Positions 17,060-26,756 of a stretch of DNA of 64,000 nt are shown here, piece by piece. The stretch comes from Streptomyces roseoviridis. GTDB taxonomy: Bacteria; Actinomycetota; Actinomycetes; Streptomycetales; Streptomycetaceae. The stretch's first letter is position 1, and every line of letters starts with the position of its first letter. Location of the stretch: NCBI RefSeq assembly GCF_039535235.1, contig NZ_BAAAWU010000001.1, positions 6,699,001 to 6,763,000 on the forward strand, read 5' to 3'. The translations under genes and the position numbers were made by a program. The notes below the pieces were generated by a model, which did no database searches, had not been told where the DNA came from, and worked only from the letters and a program-made list of their open reading frames with translations.

Positions 17060-17809
17060 ATGAGACTGACCATCGGCGGCGACTGGTCCGCGACGGTGAC
17101 GGGCGAACCCGCCGCCCCCGCCCCCCGGTTCACTGGCAACGCCGTGGACCTCACCGGCTGCGCGGGCCCGGCGGAACGGGAGCGGTTCCTGGCGGCCACG
17201 TTCGGCAGCCGGGACTGGCTCTGGGACACGCCCGACCTGCTGCGGTTCGACCCCGGCAACCGACGCCTCGCCGGGGCCGAGTTCCGGATGCCGTACGTCT
17301 CCGGCCAAGCCGAGACCGTCGCCGGGGCCCCGGCCGTGCCCGTGGTGCGCCCGGCCGGACTGCTCGCCGACGAGGTACGGGACTTCCGGCTGGAGACGTG
17401 CCGGGTGCTGTGCCGCGAGCCCGGCGACACGGCGCTCACCTGCCTGCGCGACCACGACGTGCTCGCCGGGCCGCTGGAGGCGGCGATCGGCATCGCACCG
17501 GACGTGGCCCTGCTCGTCCGGCACGGCGCGGTCGTCGGCTGGCGGCTGAACGACCCGGTCCGGCACCTGGCCGCCGCCGGCTCGGCCCCCGACCCCGCGC
17601 CGCCCGCCCCCGCCACCCGCCGGCTGCTCACCGCGTGCCTGGACGTCGTCGGCCCCGCGGGCATCGAGGACCTGATGGACGGCGATCCCGCCGCCGTCAC
17701 CCGCCTCCGCGACACCGACCGGGCGCTGCGAACCCGGACGGAGGACCGCCGGCGGGCCGACGCGTTGCTGGCGCTCCTCGGGGACCTGATGGATGACTAC
17801 GGCGCCTGA
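17060..17809 (+). CDS. Uncharacterised 249-aa protein
   Basis: I do not recognise this family. It starts at ATG 17060 behind GAGGGGAG. It has no signal peptide or membrane segment, is rich in Asp/Arg/Leu and has strong G/C third-position bias, supporting a real gene. Blocks such as RLTIGGDWSATVTGEP, FGSRDWLWDTPDLLRFDP and PYVSGQAETV suggest a globular, mostly beta N-terminal half, while the C-terminal half is helical (RTRTEDRRRADALLALLGDLMDDY). It lies 86 bp after the amidohydrolase and may share its transcript. Confidence 0.65.
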   Translation: MRLTIGGDWSATVTGEPAAPAPRFTGNAVDLTGCAGPAERERFLAATFGSRDWLWDTPDLLRFDPGNRRLAGAEFRMPYVSGQAETVAGAPAVPVVRPAGLLADEVRDFRLETCRVLCREPGDTALTCLRDHDVLAGPLEAAIGIAPDVALLVRHGAVVGWRLNDPVRHLAAAGSAPDPAPPAPATRRLLTACLDVVGPAGIEDLMDGDPAAVTRLRDTDRALRTRTEDRRRADALLALLGDLMDDYGA

Positions 17810-17957
17810 ACAGCCCCCGCCCCTCACGACCGGAGCCGGTATCCGCCGTCGCCCTGCCGCCACGGCCGGCCGGGGCCCGGGCACCCGGTGGTTCTCCGGC
17901 GCCGACCGCACAGACGGTGGCCGCGCAGGTGATGGCCGCTCGACATGGGCCATCACC

Positions 17958-18051
17958 CGATACGGCTCACCCGATACGGCTCGACCAATACGGCTCAACC
18001 GATACTGCTCGCCCGACACCGCTCGCCCGACACCGCTCAGCCGATGGCCGC

Positions 18052-18055
<4 letters not shown>
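17958..18055. repeat. Seven-copy 14 bp tandem repeat
   Basis: CGATAC or a near variant recurs at 17958, 17972, 17986, 18000, 18014, 18028 and 18042, an exact 14-bp period with unit near CGATACGGCTCACC. It runs into the stop codon of the ABC-F gene (18052). It lies between two converging genes. Confidence 0.88.
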
Positions 18056-19689
<1,634 letters not shown>

Positions 19690-19816
19690 GGTGATGTCCC
19701 TGAGGTGGGTTCGTCTGATCCGGTCGGTGCGCCGCCACGGGCGCGCGGACGGACAGCGCCGGGCTTGCCGGGACGCGGGCGCGCGTCAGCGGCTCAGGCC
19801 CTGTCCGGGGCCGGAA

Positions 19817-19843
19817 TCAGAGAAAGAAGTAGTACGAACCCAT
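19817..19843 (-). CDS. Candidate leader peptide MGSYYFFL of the ABC-F gene
   Basis: An eight-codon ORF, ATG GGT TCG then Tyr-Tyr-Phe-Phe-Leu and TGA, begins exactly 7 bases after the -10-like hexamer TACCGT (19851-19856 on this strand). No Shine-Dalgarno lies between, so it looks leaderless. It precedes the ABC-F start by 127 bases that are rich in GC inverted repeats. Bulky aromatic residues in the exit tunnel and this position are typical of drug-sensing stalling peptides that control ABC-F genes by ribosome-mediated attenuation. Function is inferred. Confidence 0.55.
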   Translation of the reverse strand: MGSYYFFL

Positions 19844-19850
19844 ACGGCCG

Positions 19851-19856
19851 ACGGTA
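19851..19856 (-). promoter_or_regulatory. -10 element of the ABC-F leader transcript
   Basis: Read on the minus strand this is TACCGT, fitting TANNNT. Transcription would begin at the A of the leader-peptide ATG at 19843. No good -35 is visible 17-18 bp upstream. Confidence 0.45.
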
Positions 19857-20055
19857 ACAAGCGCCGCGGAGAGGCGCATCCGCTTTTCGTGCCGGGCCCT
19901 CGCGGGATGGGGTGCGGGTCGGTTGCCCCCGGCCGGGAGCTTCCGTGACCGGACCGCGCGGAACCGCGCGGGGTGCGCGCCCGCTCGGGTAGCCGGTGCG
20001 CCCCGCGCGGCCTGCGGGGGAAGCGGACGGATCGGACGCCGCGGCCATGGAGGTC

Positions 20056-20150
20056 GTCGACGTCATCGAGCACGTCGACGTCATCGAGCACGTCGACGTC
20101 ACCGAGCACGTCGACGTCACCGAGCGCGTCGACGTCATCAAGCACGTCGC
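20056..20150. repeat. 18 bp tandem repeat of a SalI-type palindrome
   Basis: GTCGACGTC recurs at 20056, 20074, 20092, 20110 and 20128, with a partial copy at 20146, an exact 18-bp period. Most units contain the 10-bp palindrome ACGTCGACGT. The 470 bp between the ABC-F leader promoter and the SGNH gene hold no supported gene. The open plus-strand frame here is only a translation of the repeat. Confidence 0.85.
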
Positions 20151-20331
20151 GTACGCGGTCGTCGGGACGACGGCACCCGCTCACCGCCCACGCGGTACAC
20201 GTGCCGGCCGCGCCCGCACCGGACGGGCCGGCGGGGCGGGCCGCCCGGCACGGCGCTGGCGTGCGCTGCCCGGACGCCTGCCCCGGCAGCACCCCGAGCC
20301 CGGGTACGGCCCCGCGCCCGGTCGCGCCCGC

Positions 20332-21120
20332 TCAGGCGGAGGTCACGGGGAGCAGCTCGGGGCGCTTGGCCGTCCGGCCGTCGCCGGAGGAGCGGCCGCG
20401 CAGGCGGCGGCCCAGCCAGGGCCCGAGGAAGCCGGCCGCCCAGGCGACTTCCGCCCCGGCCGCGCGCAGACCGCCGGGCGGCCGTACGGCGGGCGGAGGC
20501 AGTGGCCGGGTCCAGGCGTCGTCACTGCCCGGCAGACCGAGCGTCTCGGCGAAGGCGGCGGCGATCCGGGCGTGCCCGAGGGGAGCGGCGTGGAGGCGGT
20601 CGCGGCTCCACAGGCGGGCATCGGCGGCGACCGGGTGACGGCCGGTTTCGACGAGGGCGACGCCGTGCGCCCGCGCGGCCTGCCGGATGCGGTCGTTGAG
20701 GGCGCTGATCCGCGGCGCGACCGGCCGGGCCGCCGGGATCATCCGGGTGAGGTCGGGGAAGGTGAGGGTGGCGACCCGGGCGCCCCGCGCGGTGAGGGCG
20801 GCGAACATCGCCTCCAGGTGACCGGCCACCTCGTCGGCGTCGAAGCGGGGGCGCAGCAGGTCGTTGACCCCGGCCACCACCGTGGCGAGGTCCGGCTCCA
20901 GTGCCAGCGCGGGCCCGAGCTGCTCCGCCCGCACCTGGCCCGCCAGCCGGCCCCGTACGGCCAGGTTGGCGTACCGCAGCCCGGGGCTGGAACGGGCGGT
21001 GAGTTCGGCGAGCCGGTCGGCCCAGCCGCGCAGCCCGCGGGCGTCGTCGCCGTCCCCGACGCCTTCCGTCTGACTGTCGCCGAGGGCGACGTACCGCAGA
21101 TACACGCGCCGCTCCCTCAT
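20332..21120 (-). CDS. SGNH/GDSL-family hydrolase
   Basis: A 262-aa lipase/esterase-like enzyme. Block I YVALGDSQTEGVGD holds the catalytic Ser. Block III appears as VVAGVNDLLRP (Asn oxyanion residue). The C-terminal DRLHAAPLGHARIA holds the Asp/His pair. No signal peptide is present, so it is cytoplasmic. The last 60 residues are Pro/Arg-rich and outside the fold. Just upstream on this strand TAATCT lies 9 bases before the ATG in unusually AT-rich DNA (21125-21150), a likely promoter. Confidence 0.85.
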   Translation of the reverse strand: MRERRVYLRYVALGDSQTEGVGDGDDARGLRGWADRLAELTARSSPGLRYANLAVRGRLAGQVRAEQLGPALALEPDLATVVAGVNDLLRPRFDADEVAGHLEAMFAALTARGARVATLTFPDLTRMIPAARPVAPRISALNDRIRQAARAHGVALVETGRHPVAADARLWSRDRLHAAPLGHARIAAAFAETLGLPGSDDAWTRPLPPPAVRPPGGLRAAGAEVAWAAGFLGPWLGRRLRGRSSGDGRTAKRPELLPVTSA

Positions 21121-21182
21121 TCACCGCGTAGATTATTCATAAAGTTGAGTATACGCCGAAACGCCGAGGAGGACCCCTCCCC

Positions 21183-21240
21183 GGGCCCTGCCGGGTGCGG
21201 CCGGGTGCGGCCGGGTGGAGCCGGGTGGAGCCGGGAGCGG
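21183..21240. repeat. 10 bp tandem repeat in divergent intergenic gap
   Basis: About six copies of the decamer CCGGGTGCGG/CCGGGTGGAG lie between the SGNH and PP2C genes. The other side of the gap (21270-21352) has the sequence GGATAGGGTGATTCGG, which may hold the PP2C promoter. Confidence 0.7.
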
Positions 21241-21352
21241 GTGCGCTCGGCCCCTCTGCGCCACGCCTGCCGGAGACGTCTCGGATAGGGTGATTCGGTA
21301 GAGATCGCGGGATGACGCCCCACGGGGCCCGGCCGATGCGTAGGTCGATGCG

Positions 21353-23431
21353 TTGGACACTCACCAGTCGCCGAGCAGGGTTCCGCAGCCGCCGCGGGCG
21401 GCCGTCGGCTACGCGGGCGTGCTCAACGACCTGCTGCCCATCGCGCTGTGGCGCGAGGACGCGCGGGGCCGGATCGTCGAGTGGTCGCTCGCCGCCCAGG
21501 ACCTGCTCGGATACCGCCCCGAGGACATCATCGGCCGGCCCGCCGCCCCCCTCCTCGTGCCAGACGGCAACCGCGAGCTCGCCGACCGGCTGACCCGCCA
21601 GGTCCAGGCCGGCGAGACCGTCGTCGGCACCCTTCCCGTACGGCACCGCGACGGCCACCAGGTCGCCATGGAGATGTGGATCGTGCCCGCCGCCGACCCG
21701 GACGGGCGGCCCGGCGCCATGCTGATCGCCTTCGAGACCTCCCAGGTCCTCAAGATGCGCGACTCCCTCGCCGCCCTCGAATCGCTGTTCACCCAGTCGC
21801 CCATCGGCCTCGCCACCCTCGGCCCCGACCTGCGCTTCGTCCGCGTCAACGACGCCCTCGCCCGCATGAACGGCGTCCCGCCCGCCGAGCACGTGGGCCG
21901 CCGGCTCACCGAGGTCGTGCCCGGCGTCAACGCCGCCGCACTCGAAGCGCTGATGCGCCGGGTCCTCGACACCGGCACCGCCGTCGTGGACGCCCGCAGG
22001 GCCGGCCGCACCGCCGCCGACCCCGACCACGACCACATCTGGTCCAACTCCTACGCCCCGCTCCTCGACCACGCCGGCCGGCCCCTCGGCGTCATCGCCT
22101 CCCTCATCGACATCACCGAGAGCCAGCAGGCCCACATCGAGGTCGAACGCGCCCGCCACCGCTTCGCCCTGCTCGCCGAGGCGGGGGAACGCATCGGCAC
22201 CACCCTCGACCTGCGGCAGACCGCGGAGGAGGTGGTCTCCTTCCTCGTGCCCCAGCTGGCAGACTCCGCCGACGTCCAGCTCCTCGAAGCCGTCCTCGAC
22301 CCCGACGAGTCCACCGCCGCCACCCGGGGAGTGCTGCGCCGGCTCGCCGCCGGTTTCCCCGACCCCACCGCGCCCACCGCCCTCCTCGCCGTCGGGCAGA
22401 CGTTCCAGATCCCGCTCGACTCCGTCTACGAGGAGGTCATCACCGAGGCCCGCGCCATGGATCTCACCCACGCCGACGTCCCCGCCCTCATCAAGGACCC
22501 GCGGCTCGAAGCCCTGCGCCGCTACCTCTCCGCCCGTATCGGCTCCGCCCGGCTGATTCCCCTGGTCGCCCGCGGCAAGGTGCTCGGCACCGTCTCCGTG
22601 ACCCGGCTCCGCACCCGCGAACCCTTCGACGACGAGGACCGGGTCCTCATGGACGAGGTGGTGGCCCGCGCCGCCCTCAACATCGACAACGCCCGCCTCT
22701 ACACGACCCAGCGCCAGGCCGCCCTCACCCTCCAGCGCAGCCTCACCAACAACGCCCTGCCCGACGTTCCCGACCTGGAGCTCACCGGCCGCTACCTCCC
22801 GGCCAGCGACCACGACGTCGGCGGCGACTGGTTCGACGTGGTCGCGCTGCCCGCCGGGCGGACCGGCCTCGTCATCGGCGACGTCATGGGCCACGGCATC
22901 CACGCGGCCGCCGTCATGGGCCAGCTGCGCACCGCCGTCCGCACCCTGGCCCGCCACGACATCCCGCCCGCGCGCATGCTGAGCTCCCTGGACGCCGTCA
23001 TCGCCGACCTGGGCGAGGACGAGATGGCCACCTGTGTGTACGCCGTCCACGACCCGGCCACCGCCGTGTGGACCGTCGCCCGGGCCGGGCACCCGCCGCC
23101 CGCCGTGGTCACCCCGGACGGCGCCGTCACCTTCCTGGACGGCCCGCCCGGCACCCCCCTGGGCACCGGAGCCCATGAGTTCGGCACCGAGGAGGTCACC
23201 CTGCACGCGGGCGGCCTGCTCGTCCTCTACACCGACGGCCTCATCGAGGCCCGGGACCGCGACCTCGACCAGGGCATGACCCGGCTCGCCCGGTCGCTGC
23301 GGCACATGGACCGGCCGCTCGACGAGCTGTGCGACGAGATCCTGGCCGGCCTCCCCGAGGGGCCGGCACAGGACGACGTGGCGATGCTGATCGCCCGGAC
23401 GACGCGGGACCGCCCCGCGACCGGGGGCTGA
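21353..23431 (+). CDS. PAS-PAS-GAF-PP2C (SpoIIE-type) phosphatase
   Basis: A 692-aa cytoplasmic signalling phosphatase. PAS1 occupies about residues 20-130 (WREDARGRIVEWSLAAQDLL), PAS2 about 145-270 (ending VIASLIDITESQQ), and GAF about 280-450. The PP2C domain is about 475-680, with metal residues in GGDWFDVV and GDVMGHG, then YTDGLIEAR and DDVAMLI. Proteins of this class dephosphorylate anti-anti-sigma factors and so release sigma factors, with the sensor domains setting activity. Start is TTG 21353; no ATG or GTG in frame fits better before PAS1. It lacks an anti-sigma kinase domain. No sigma-factor genes are nearby. Confidence 0.85.
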   Translation: MDTHQSPSRVPQPPRAAVGYAGVLNDLLPIALWREDARGRIVEWSLAAQDLLGYRPEDIIGRPAAPLLVPDGNRELADRLTRQVQAGETVVGTLPVRHRDGHQVAMEMWIVPAADPDGRPGAMLIAFETSQVLKMRDSLAALESLFTQSPIGLATLGPDLRFVRVNDALARMNGVPPAEHVGRRLTEVVPGVNAAALEALMRRVLDTGTAVVDARRAGRTAADPDHDHIWSNSYAPLLDHAGRPLGVIASLIDITESQQAHIEVERARHRFALLAEAGERIGTTLDLRQTAEEVVSFLVPQLADSADVQLLEAVLDPDESTAATRGVLRRLAAGFPDPTAPTALLAVGQTFQIPLDSVYEEVITEARAMDLTHADVPALIKDPRLEALRRYLSARIGSARLIPLVARGKVLGTVSVTRLRTREPFDDEDRVLMDEVVARAALNIDNARLYTTQRQAALTLQRSLTNNALPDVPDLELTGRYLPASDHDVGGDWFDVVALPAGRTGLVIGDVMGHGIHAAAVMGQLRTAVRTLARHDIPPARMLSSLDAVIADLGEDEMATCVYAVHDPATAVWTVARAGHPPPAVVTPDGAVTFLDGPPGTPLGTGAHEFGTEEVTLHAGGLLVLYTDGLIEARDRDLDQGMTRLARSLRHMDRPLDELCDEILAGLPEGPAQDDVAMLIARTTRDRPATGG

Positions 23432-23566
23432 CCCGGAGCCCCACGTCGTTCAGCCGCACGTCGTTCAGCGCCGCGCCCTGGCTCGGTCCCGCGTCGTGGC
23501 TCGTTCCCGCGTCGTGGCGCGGTCCCGGGTCGCGGCGCCGGCCGCGCGTGGCGGTTCGGGCCCGGG

Positions 23567-24016
23567 TCACCGGGCGCCGCGCTCCAGGATCTCCTTCAGC
23601 TTCTGCTCGTCCCGCGGCATCTCCTTGCGGGCGCGCGGTTTCACGACGAGCGGGACGAGGGCCTTGCCGATGCCGTGGCCCTCGAAGTCGACGGAGAACC
23701 TCACCCGCGAGCGCCGCCCGTCGTCGAGCGGCTCGATGGTGCCCCGCACGTCGGGGCGCACCCGGCCGTCCACGCCGTGGACGTGCCAGCTCCGGGGCGG
23801 GTCCAGCTCGGTGAGTTCCACGTTCATGTCGACGTCACGGCGCCCCACGTGCCGGGTGACGGTGACCTGCCGGCCGGACCTGCCGGGACCGCCGCCGGTC
23901 TGGCGCACCCGTACCGCGCTCTCCTGCCACTCGGGCAGGTGCGAGGGATCGGTGACGTACGAGAACACCTCCTCGGGGGGACGGGAGATGTCGATGGAGG
24001 CGTTGATCCTGGACAT
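23567..24016 (-). CDS. SRPBCC (START/Bet v1-like) protein
   Basis: A 149-aa lipid-binding-fold protein. SRINASIDISRPPEEVFSYV and the following SHLPEWQ are the classic opening of polyketide-cyclase/dehydrase-like SRPBCC proteins, and VRGTIEPLDDG and RVRFSVDFEG continue the sheet. ATG 24016 follows AGGAGG; the frame extends upstream without a better site. No polyketide genes are nearby, so a binding or housekeeping role is more likely. The C-terminal helix is basic (KPRARKEMPRDEQKLKEIL). Confidence 0.75.
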   Translation of the reverse strand: MSRINASIDISRPPEEVFSYVTDPSHLPEWQESAVRVRQTGGGPGRSGRQVTVTRHVGRRDVDMNVELTELDPPRSWHVHGVDGRVRPDVRGTIEPLDDGRRSRVRFSVDFEGHGIGKALVPLVVKPRARKEMPRDEQKLKEILERGAR

Positions 24017-24086
24017 GTCGCCTCCTTGCCTGCGCGAGGAACGGATCTGTCCCCATCGTCCCACGCGCGGGCCGCTCGGCACAGGC

Positions 24087-24713
24087 TCAGCGACCGCCGC
24101 CGTGCGCCCGGTACAGGTCCCTGAGCAGGGCGATCTCCGCGCCGTGGTGGAGGAGTTCCTGGTTCATCCACCAGACGATGTCCAGGAACGGGTCCTCGGC
24201 GTCGCTGCCGTGCGGGTACGTGCTGTGCCCGACGGTGTCCAGGTCGGCGTCGGTCGCCGACAGCAGGGCCTTGCGCCAGCCGTCCGTGGCCGCCTCGAAG
24301 TCGGCGACGGCCGAGGCCGCGTCGCCGCGGCTGCGGAAGTCGTCCCGGGTCAGAGCGTGGGTGCCGACCGTGTGGTCGGTGCGCAGCACGAACATCTCGA
24401 CGAGGTGGCTGAGCCGCCAGGCGAGCGTGGTGAACGGGGCCGGCTCGGGGTGCGGCGGCGGGGCGGTGTCCCGTCCCCACGCGCCGGTGCCCGCCAGCTC
24501 GGTGGCGCGCGGCCCGGGGCCGTCCGTGCGGCGGCGCACCGACCAGCAGTCCGCGACCGGCTCCCACAGGTACTCGTCGTCGGTGACCGGTCCCACCGCG
24601 ACGTCCGTCCCGTTGCCGCTGTCCATCACCGGACCCGTGAGCCGGGCGACGAGCCGTTCGCGGGCGAAGTCGAACTGCTCGAGGAGGGGCACGAGGCGGG
24701 GCGGGATCGTCAT
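24087..24713 (-). CDS. DinB-superfamily protein
   Basis: A 208-aa four-helix-bundle protein. LAWRLSHLVEMF and NQELLHHGAEIALLRDL supply the spaced histidines that bind metal in DinB/YfiT/mycothiol-dependent enzymes. The intervening DAASAVADFEAATDGWRKAL is the expected third helix. ATG 24713 is chosen with upstream GGAG. Members are thiol-dependent transferases or of unknown function. It lies 70 bp upstream of the SRPBCC gene on the same strand and may share its transcript. Confidence 0.75.
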   Translation of the reverse strand: MTIPPRLVPLLEQFDFARERLVARLTGPVMDSGNGTDVAVGPVTDDEYLWEPVADCWSVRRRTDGPGPRATELAGTGAWGRDTAPPPHPEPAPFTTLAWRLSHLVEMFVLRTDHTVGTHALTRDDFRSRGDAASAVADFEAATDGWRKALLSATDADLDTVGHSTYPHGSDAEDPFLDIVWWMNQELLHHGAEIALLRDLYRAHGGGR

Positions 24714-24834
24714 CGAACGCTCCAGGGGAGAGGGGCACGTGCGTCCCGAACCCTGGCACAGGGGACTCACCCGGGCCACACCTTTTCGGCTCCTGCCGAG
24801 GAGGCACCGGTGGGGGCCGGCGGCGGCGCCCCGG

Positions 24835-25230
24835 TCAGGCGCGGTCGATGTGCACGCTGGTCGACTTCACCCGTGCCGTGGCCTGCATGCCGACTTCCAG
24901 CCCCAGTTCCTCGACCGCCTCGCGGGTCAGGAGCGAGACGAGCCGGTGCGGGCCCGCCTGGATCTCCACCTGCGCGGCGACGTCGCCGAGCTTGACCGCC
25001 GTCACGATGCCGGGGAACGCGTTGCGCGCCGAGGTGTACGGCTCCTCCTCGTTCCCCGAGTCGCCCCGCGCCAGCTCGACGGAGAACGCGGCCAGGTCGC
25101 GGCCGTCGATGAGCCGTCGGCCGCTCTCGTCCCGACGCGTGGCGACCCGGCCGGCGTCGGCCCAGCGACGGGCGGTGTCCGGACTCACGCCGAGCAGGCG
25201 GGCCGCCTGCCCGATGGTGTAGAAGTGCAT
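24835..25230 (-). CDS. HTH-TOBE molybdate-binding regulator (MopI-like)
   Basis: A 131-aa two-domain protein. Residues 1-50 form an excisionase/MerR-type winged helix (YTIGQAARLLGVSPDTARRWADAGR). Residues about 62-131 form a TOBE/molbindin domain (ARNAFPGIVTAVKLGDVAAQVEI and RLVSLLTREAVEELGL). Homologues bind molybdate or tungstate and are thought to sense or store it. No modABC transporter is visible within this window. It has a clean leaderless promoter immediately upstream and no Shine-Dalgarno. Confidence 0.85.
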   Translation of the reverse strand: MHFYTIGQAARLLGVSPDTARRWADAGRVATRRDESGRRLIDGRDLAAFSVELARGDSGNEEEPYTSARNAFPGIVTAVKLGDVAAQVEIQAGPHRLVSLLTREAVEELGLEVGMQATARVKSTSVHIDRA

Positions 25231-25237
25231 GGGCGCC

Positions 25238-25267
25238 AGCCTAGGAGGCCGATCCTCGCGTCTGCAA
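25238..25267 (-). promoter_or_regulatory. Leaderless promoter of the HTH-TOBE gene
   Basis: On the minus strand TTGCAG (25262-25267), an 18-bp spacer and TAGGCT (25238-25243) are followed 7 bases later by the ATG at 25230. Transcription would therefore start at or next to the initiation codon. Confidence 0.65.
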
Positions 25268-25320
25268 GCAAATCTCAGGCGCTACCCTCGCAGCCGCGAC
25301 CATCCGCGAGGTCCGCGCCG

Positions 25321-26007
25321 TCAGTCCTCGGCCAGCCACCGCAGCGCCGCCCCGGCCGTGAAGTCCGCCTGCCCGCCACGCAGGAGCCGGTCGGCGTCGG
25401 CGAAGGCCGGATCGTCCGCCGTCCCCGCCACGTACGGCAGCGCCAGGCACCGCATGCCCGCCGCACGCGCCGCCGCCGCGCCCGGCGGCGCGTCCTCCAG
25501 GACCACGCACCGCTCCGGTACGGCCCCGAGCCGGCGGGCCGCCTCCAGGAACACGTCCGGCGCCGGCTTGCCGCGCGGCACCTCCTCGGCCGAGACCAGC
25601 GTGGCCAGGTACGCGTCCAGTCCGGTTCCCGCGAGCACCGCTTCGATGGCCGACCGAGAGGAGCCCGAGGCCACCGCCATCGGCACCCCGTCCGCGTACA
25701 GCCGCTGCACGAACGCCCGCATCTCCGGGAAGACGGGCGTCGAGGCCCGCGCCAGCTCCAGATAGTGACCGTTCGTCGCCGCCAGGAGCGCGTCGAGCGG
25801 CGCGTCGACGCCGTAGTGCCCGGCGAGGATCTCCAGGGACTCGCGGGTGCCGATCCCGATGAACCGGGTGTGCTGCTCCCAGCCGAAGTCCTCGCGGGTG
25901 ACGCCGTACGCGCCGAGCGTCCGCAGGGTCGCCTCGTAGTAGTTGGGCTCGCTGTCCACGAGCGTGCCGTCGAGGTCGAAGATGACGGAGGTGCGCGCGG
26001 TGTCCAT
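25321..26007 (-). CDS. HAD-superfamily phosphatase/phosphoglucomutase-like
   Basis: A 228-aa HAD subfamily IA enzyme. Motif I FDLDGTLVDSEPNYY, motif II ASGSSRSA, a conserved Lys in RGKPAPDVFLEAARRLG (motif III) and motif IV VVLEDAPPGAAAARAAG are all intact. A helical cap lies at about residues 20-85. It resembles beta-phosphoglucomutase and sugar-phosphatase paralogues; the substrate is unknown. ATG 26007 follows GGAAGG. It lies 30 bp downstream of an Lrp-type regulator gene on the same strand. Confidence 0.85.
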   Translation of the reverse strand: MDTARTSVIFDLDGTLVDSEPNYYEATLRTLGAYGVTREDFGWEQHTRFIGIGTRESLEILAGHYGVDAPLDALLAATNGHYLELARASTPVFPEMRAFVQRLYADGVPMAVASGSSRSAIEAVLAGTGLDAYLATLVSAEEVPRGKPAPDVFLEAARRLGAVPERCVVLEDAPPGAAAARAAGMRCLALPYVAGTADDPAFADADRLLRGGQADFTAGAALRWLAED

Positions 26008-26037
26008 GCGTCCAGCCTTCCAGAGGAGCCGGCCGGA

Positions 26038-26511
26038 TCAGAGGGTCTTTCGTCCCATGGCCTCGACCAGCGGCAGCAGCCGGTGCGGCACCCGCTCGCG
26101 CAGGGCGATCTCGGTGCGGGTGCGGACCACGCCGGGCAACTGGATCAACCGCTGGATGACGTCCTCCAGGTGCCCCGCGTCGCGCGCCACCACCCGGGTC
26201 AGCAGGTCCCCGCCACCCGTGATCGAGAACGCCTCCACGATCTCGGGGACGGAGGCGAGCGCGTCCCCCACCTCGTCCAGGTGCCCCTGGGTCACCTCGA
26301 TGTGGACGAAGGCGAGCACCGGGTGACCGAGCGCCGCGGGGGAGAGCACGGGACCGGTGGCCGTGATCACGCCGTCCCGCTCCAGCCGGTCGATCCGGGC
26401 CTGCACCGTGCCCCGGGCCACGCCGAGGATCCGCGCGTACTCCCGCACGCTGGTGCGCGGCTGCTCGATGAGCAGCCGGAGGATGCGGGTGTCGAGCTCG
26501 TCCACCGCCAT
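26038..26511 (-). CDS. Lrp/AsnC-family regulator
   Basis: A 157-aa regulator. The N-terminal helix-turn-helix is LDTRILRLLIEQPRTSVREYARILGVARGTVQARIDRLERDGVI in three consecutive helices. The C-terminal RAM domain (VLAFVHIEVTQGHLDEVGDAL, FSITGGGDLLTRVVA) would bind an amino acid or related effector. ATG 26511 follows GGGAG. It is divergent from a FUSC-family transporter gene and probably controls it. Confidence 0.85.
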   Translation of the reverse strand: MAVDELDTRILRLLIEQPRTSVREYARILGVARGTVQARIDRLERDGVITATGPVLSPAALGHPVLAFVHIEVTQGHLDEVGDALASVPEIVEAFSITGGGDLLTRVVARDAGHLEDVIQRLIQLPGVVRTRTEIALRERVPHRLLPLVEAMGRKTL

Positions 26512-26756
26512 GGTCCGTTGGCTCCCTTCTGGCCGTACTCCCTCTGTTTCCACTGTACCAATGGCGCAGTCCGCGAGCCGCCGGTTGAGCCACTGGGTGG
26601 GCGGGTGCTTTCCTTTCGGAAGAGTTGGACAGTTGGCGCCGCGCACGCGCCGGACCGGCGAGGTGGCCGGCCCCCGGACCCGCGGCGCCTTCGTCATGTG
26701 TACGTGCGTGTGCGTGAAGAGGGTGTGTGTACGGAAGCGGGGGCGGGACGACCGTC

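Noticed and set aside
19996..21288. Long plus-strand ORF with EHVDVI repeats
   Set aside because: Its start is a translation of the 18-bp array and the rest is the antisense of the SGNH gene. No motif or ribosome site.
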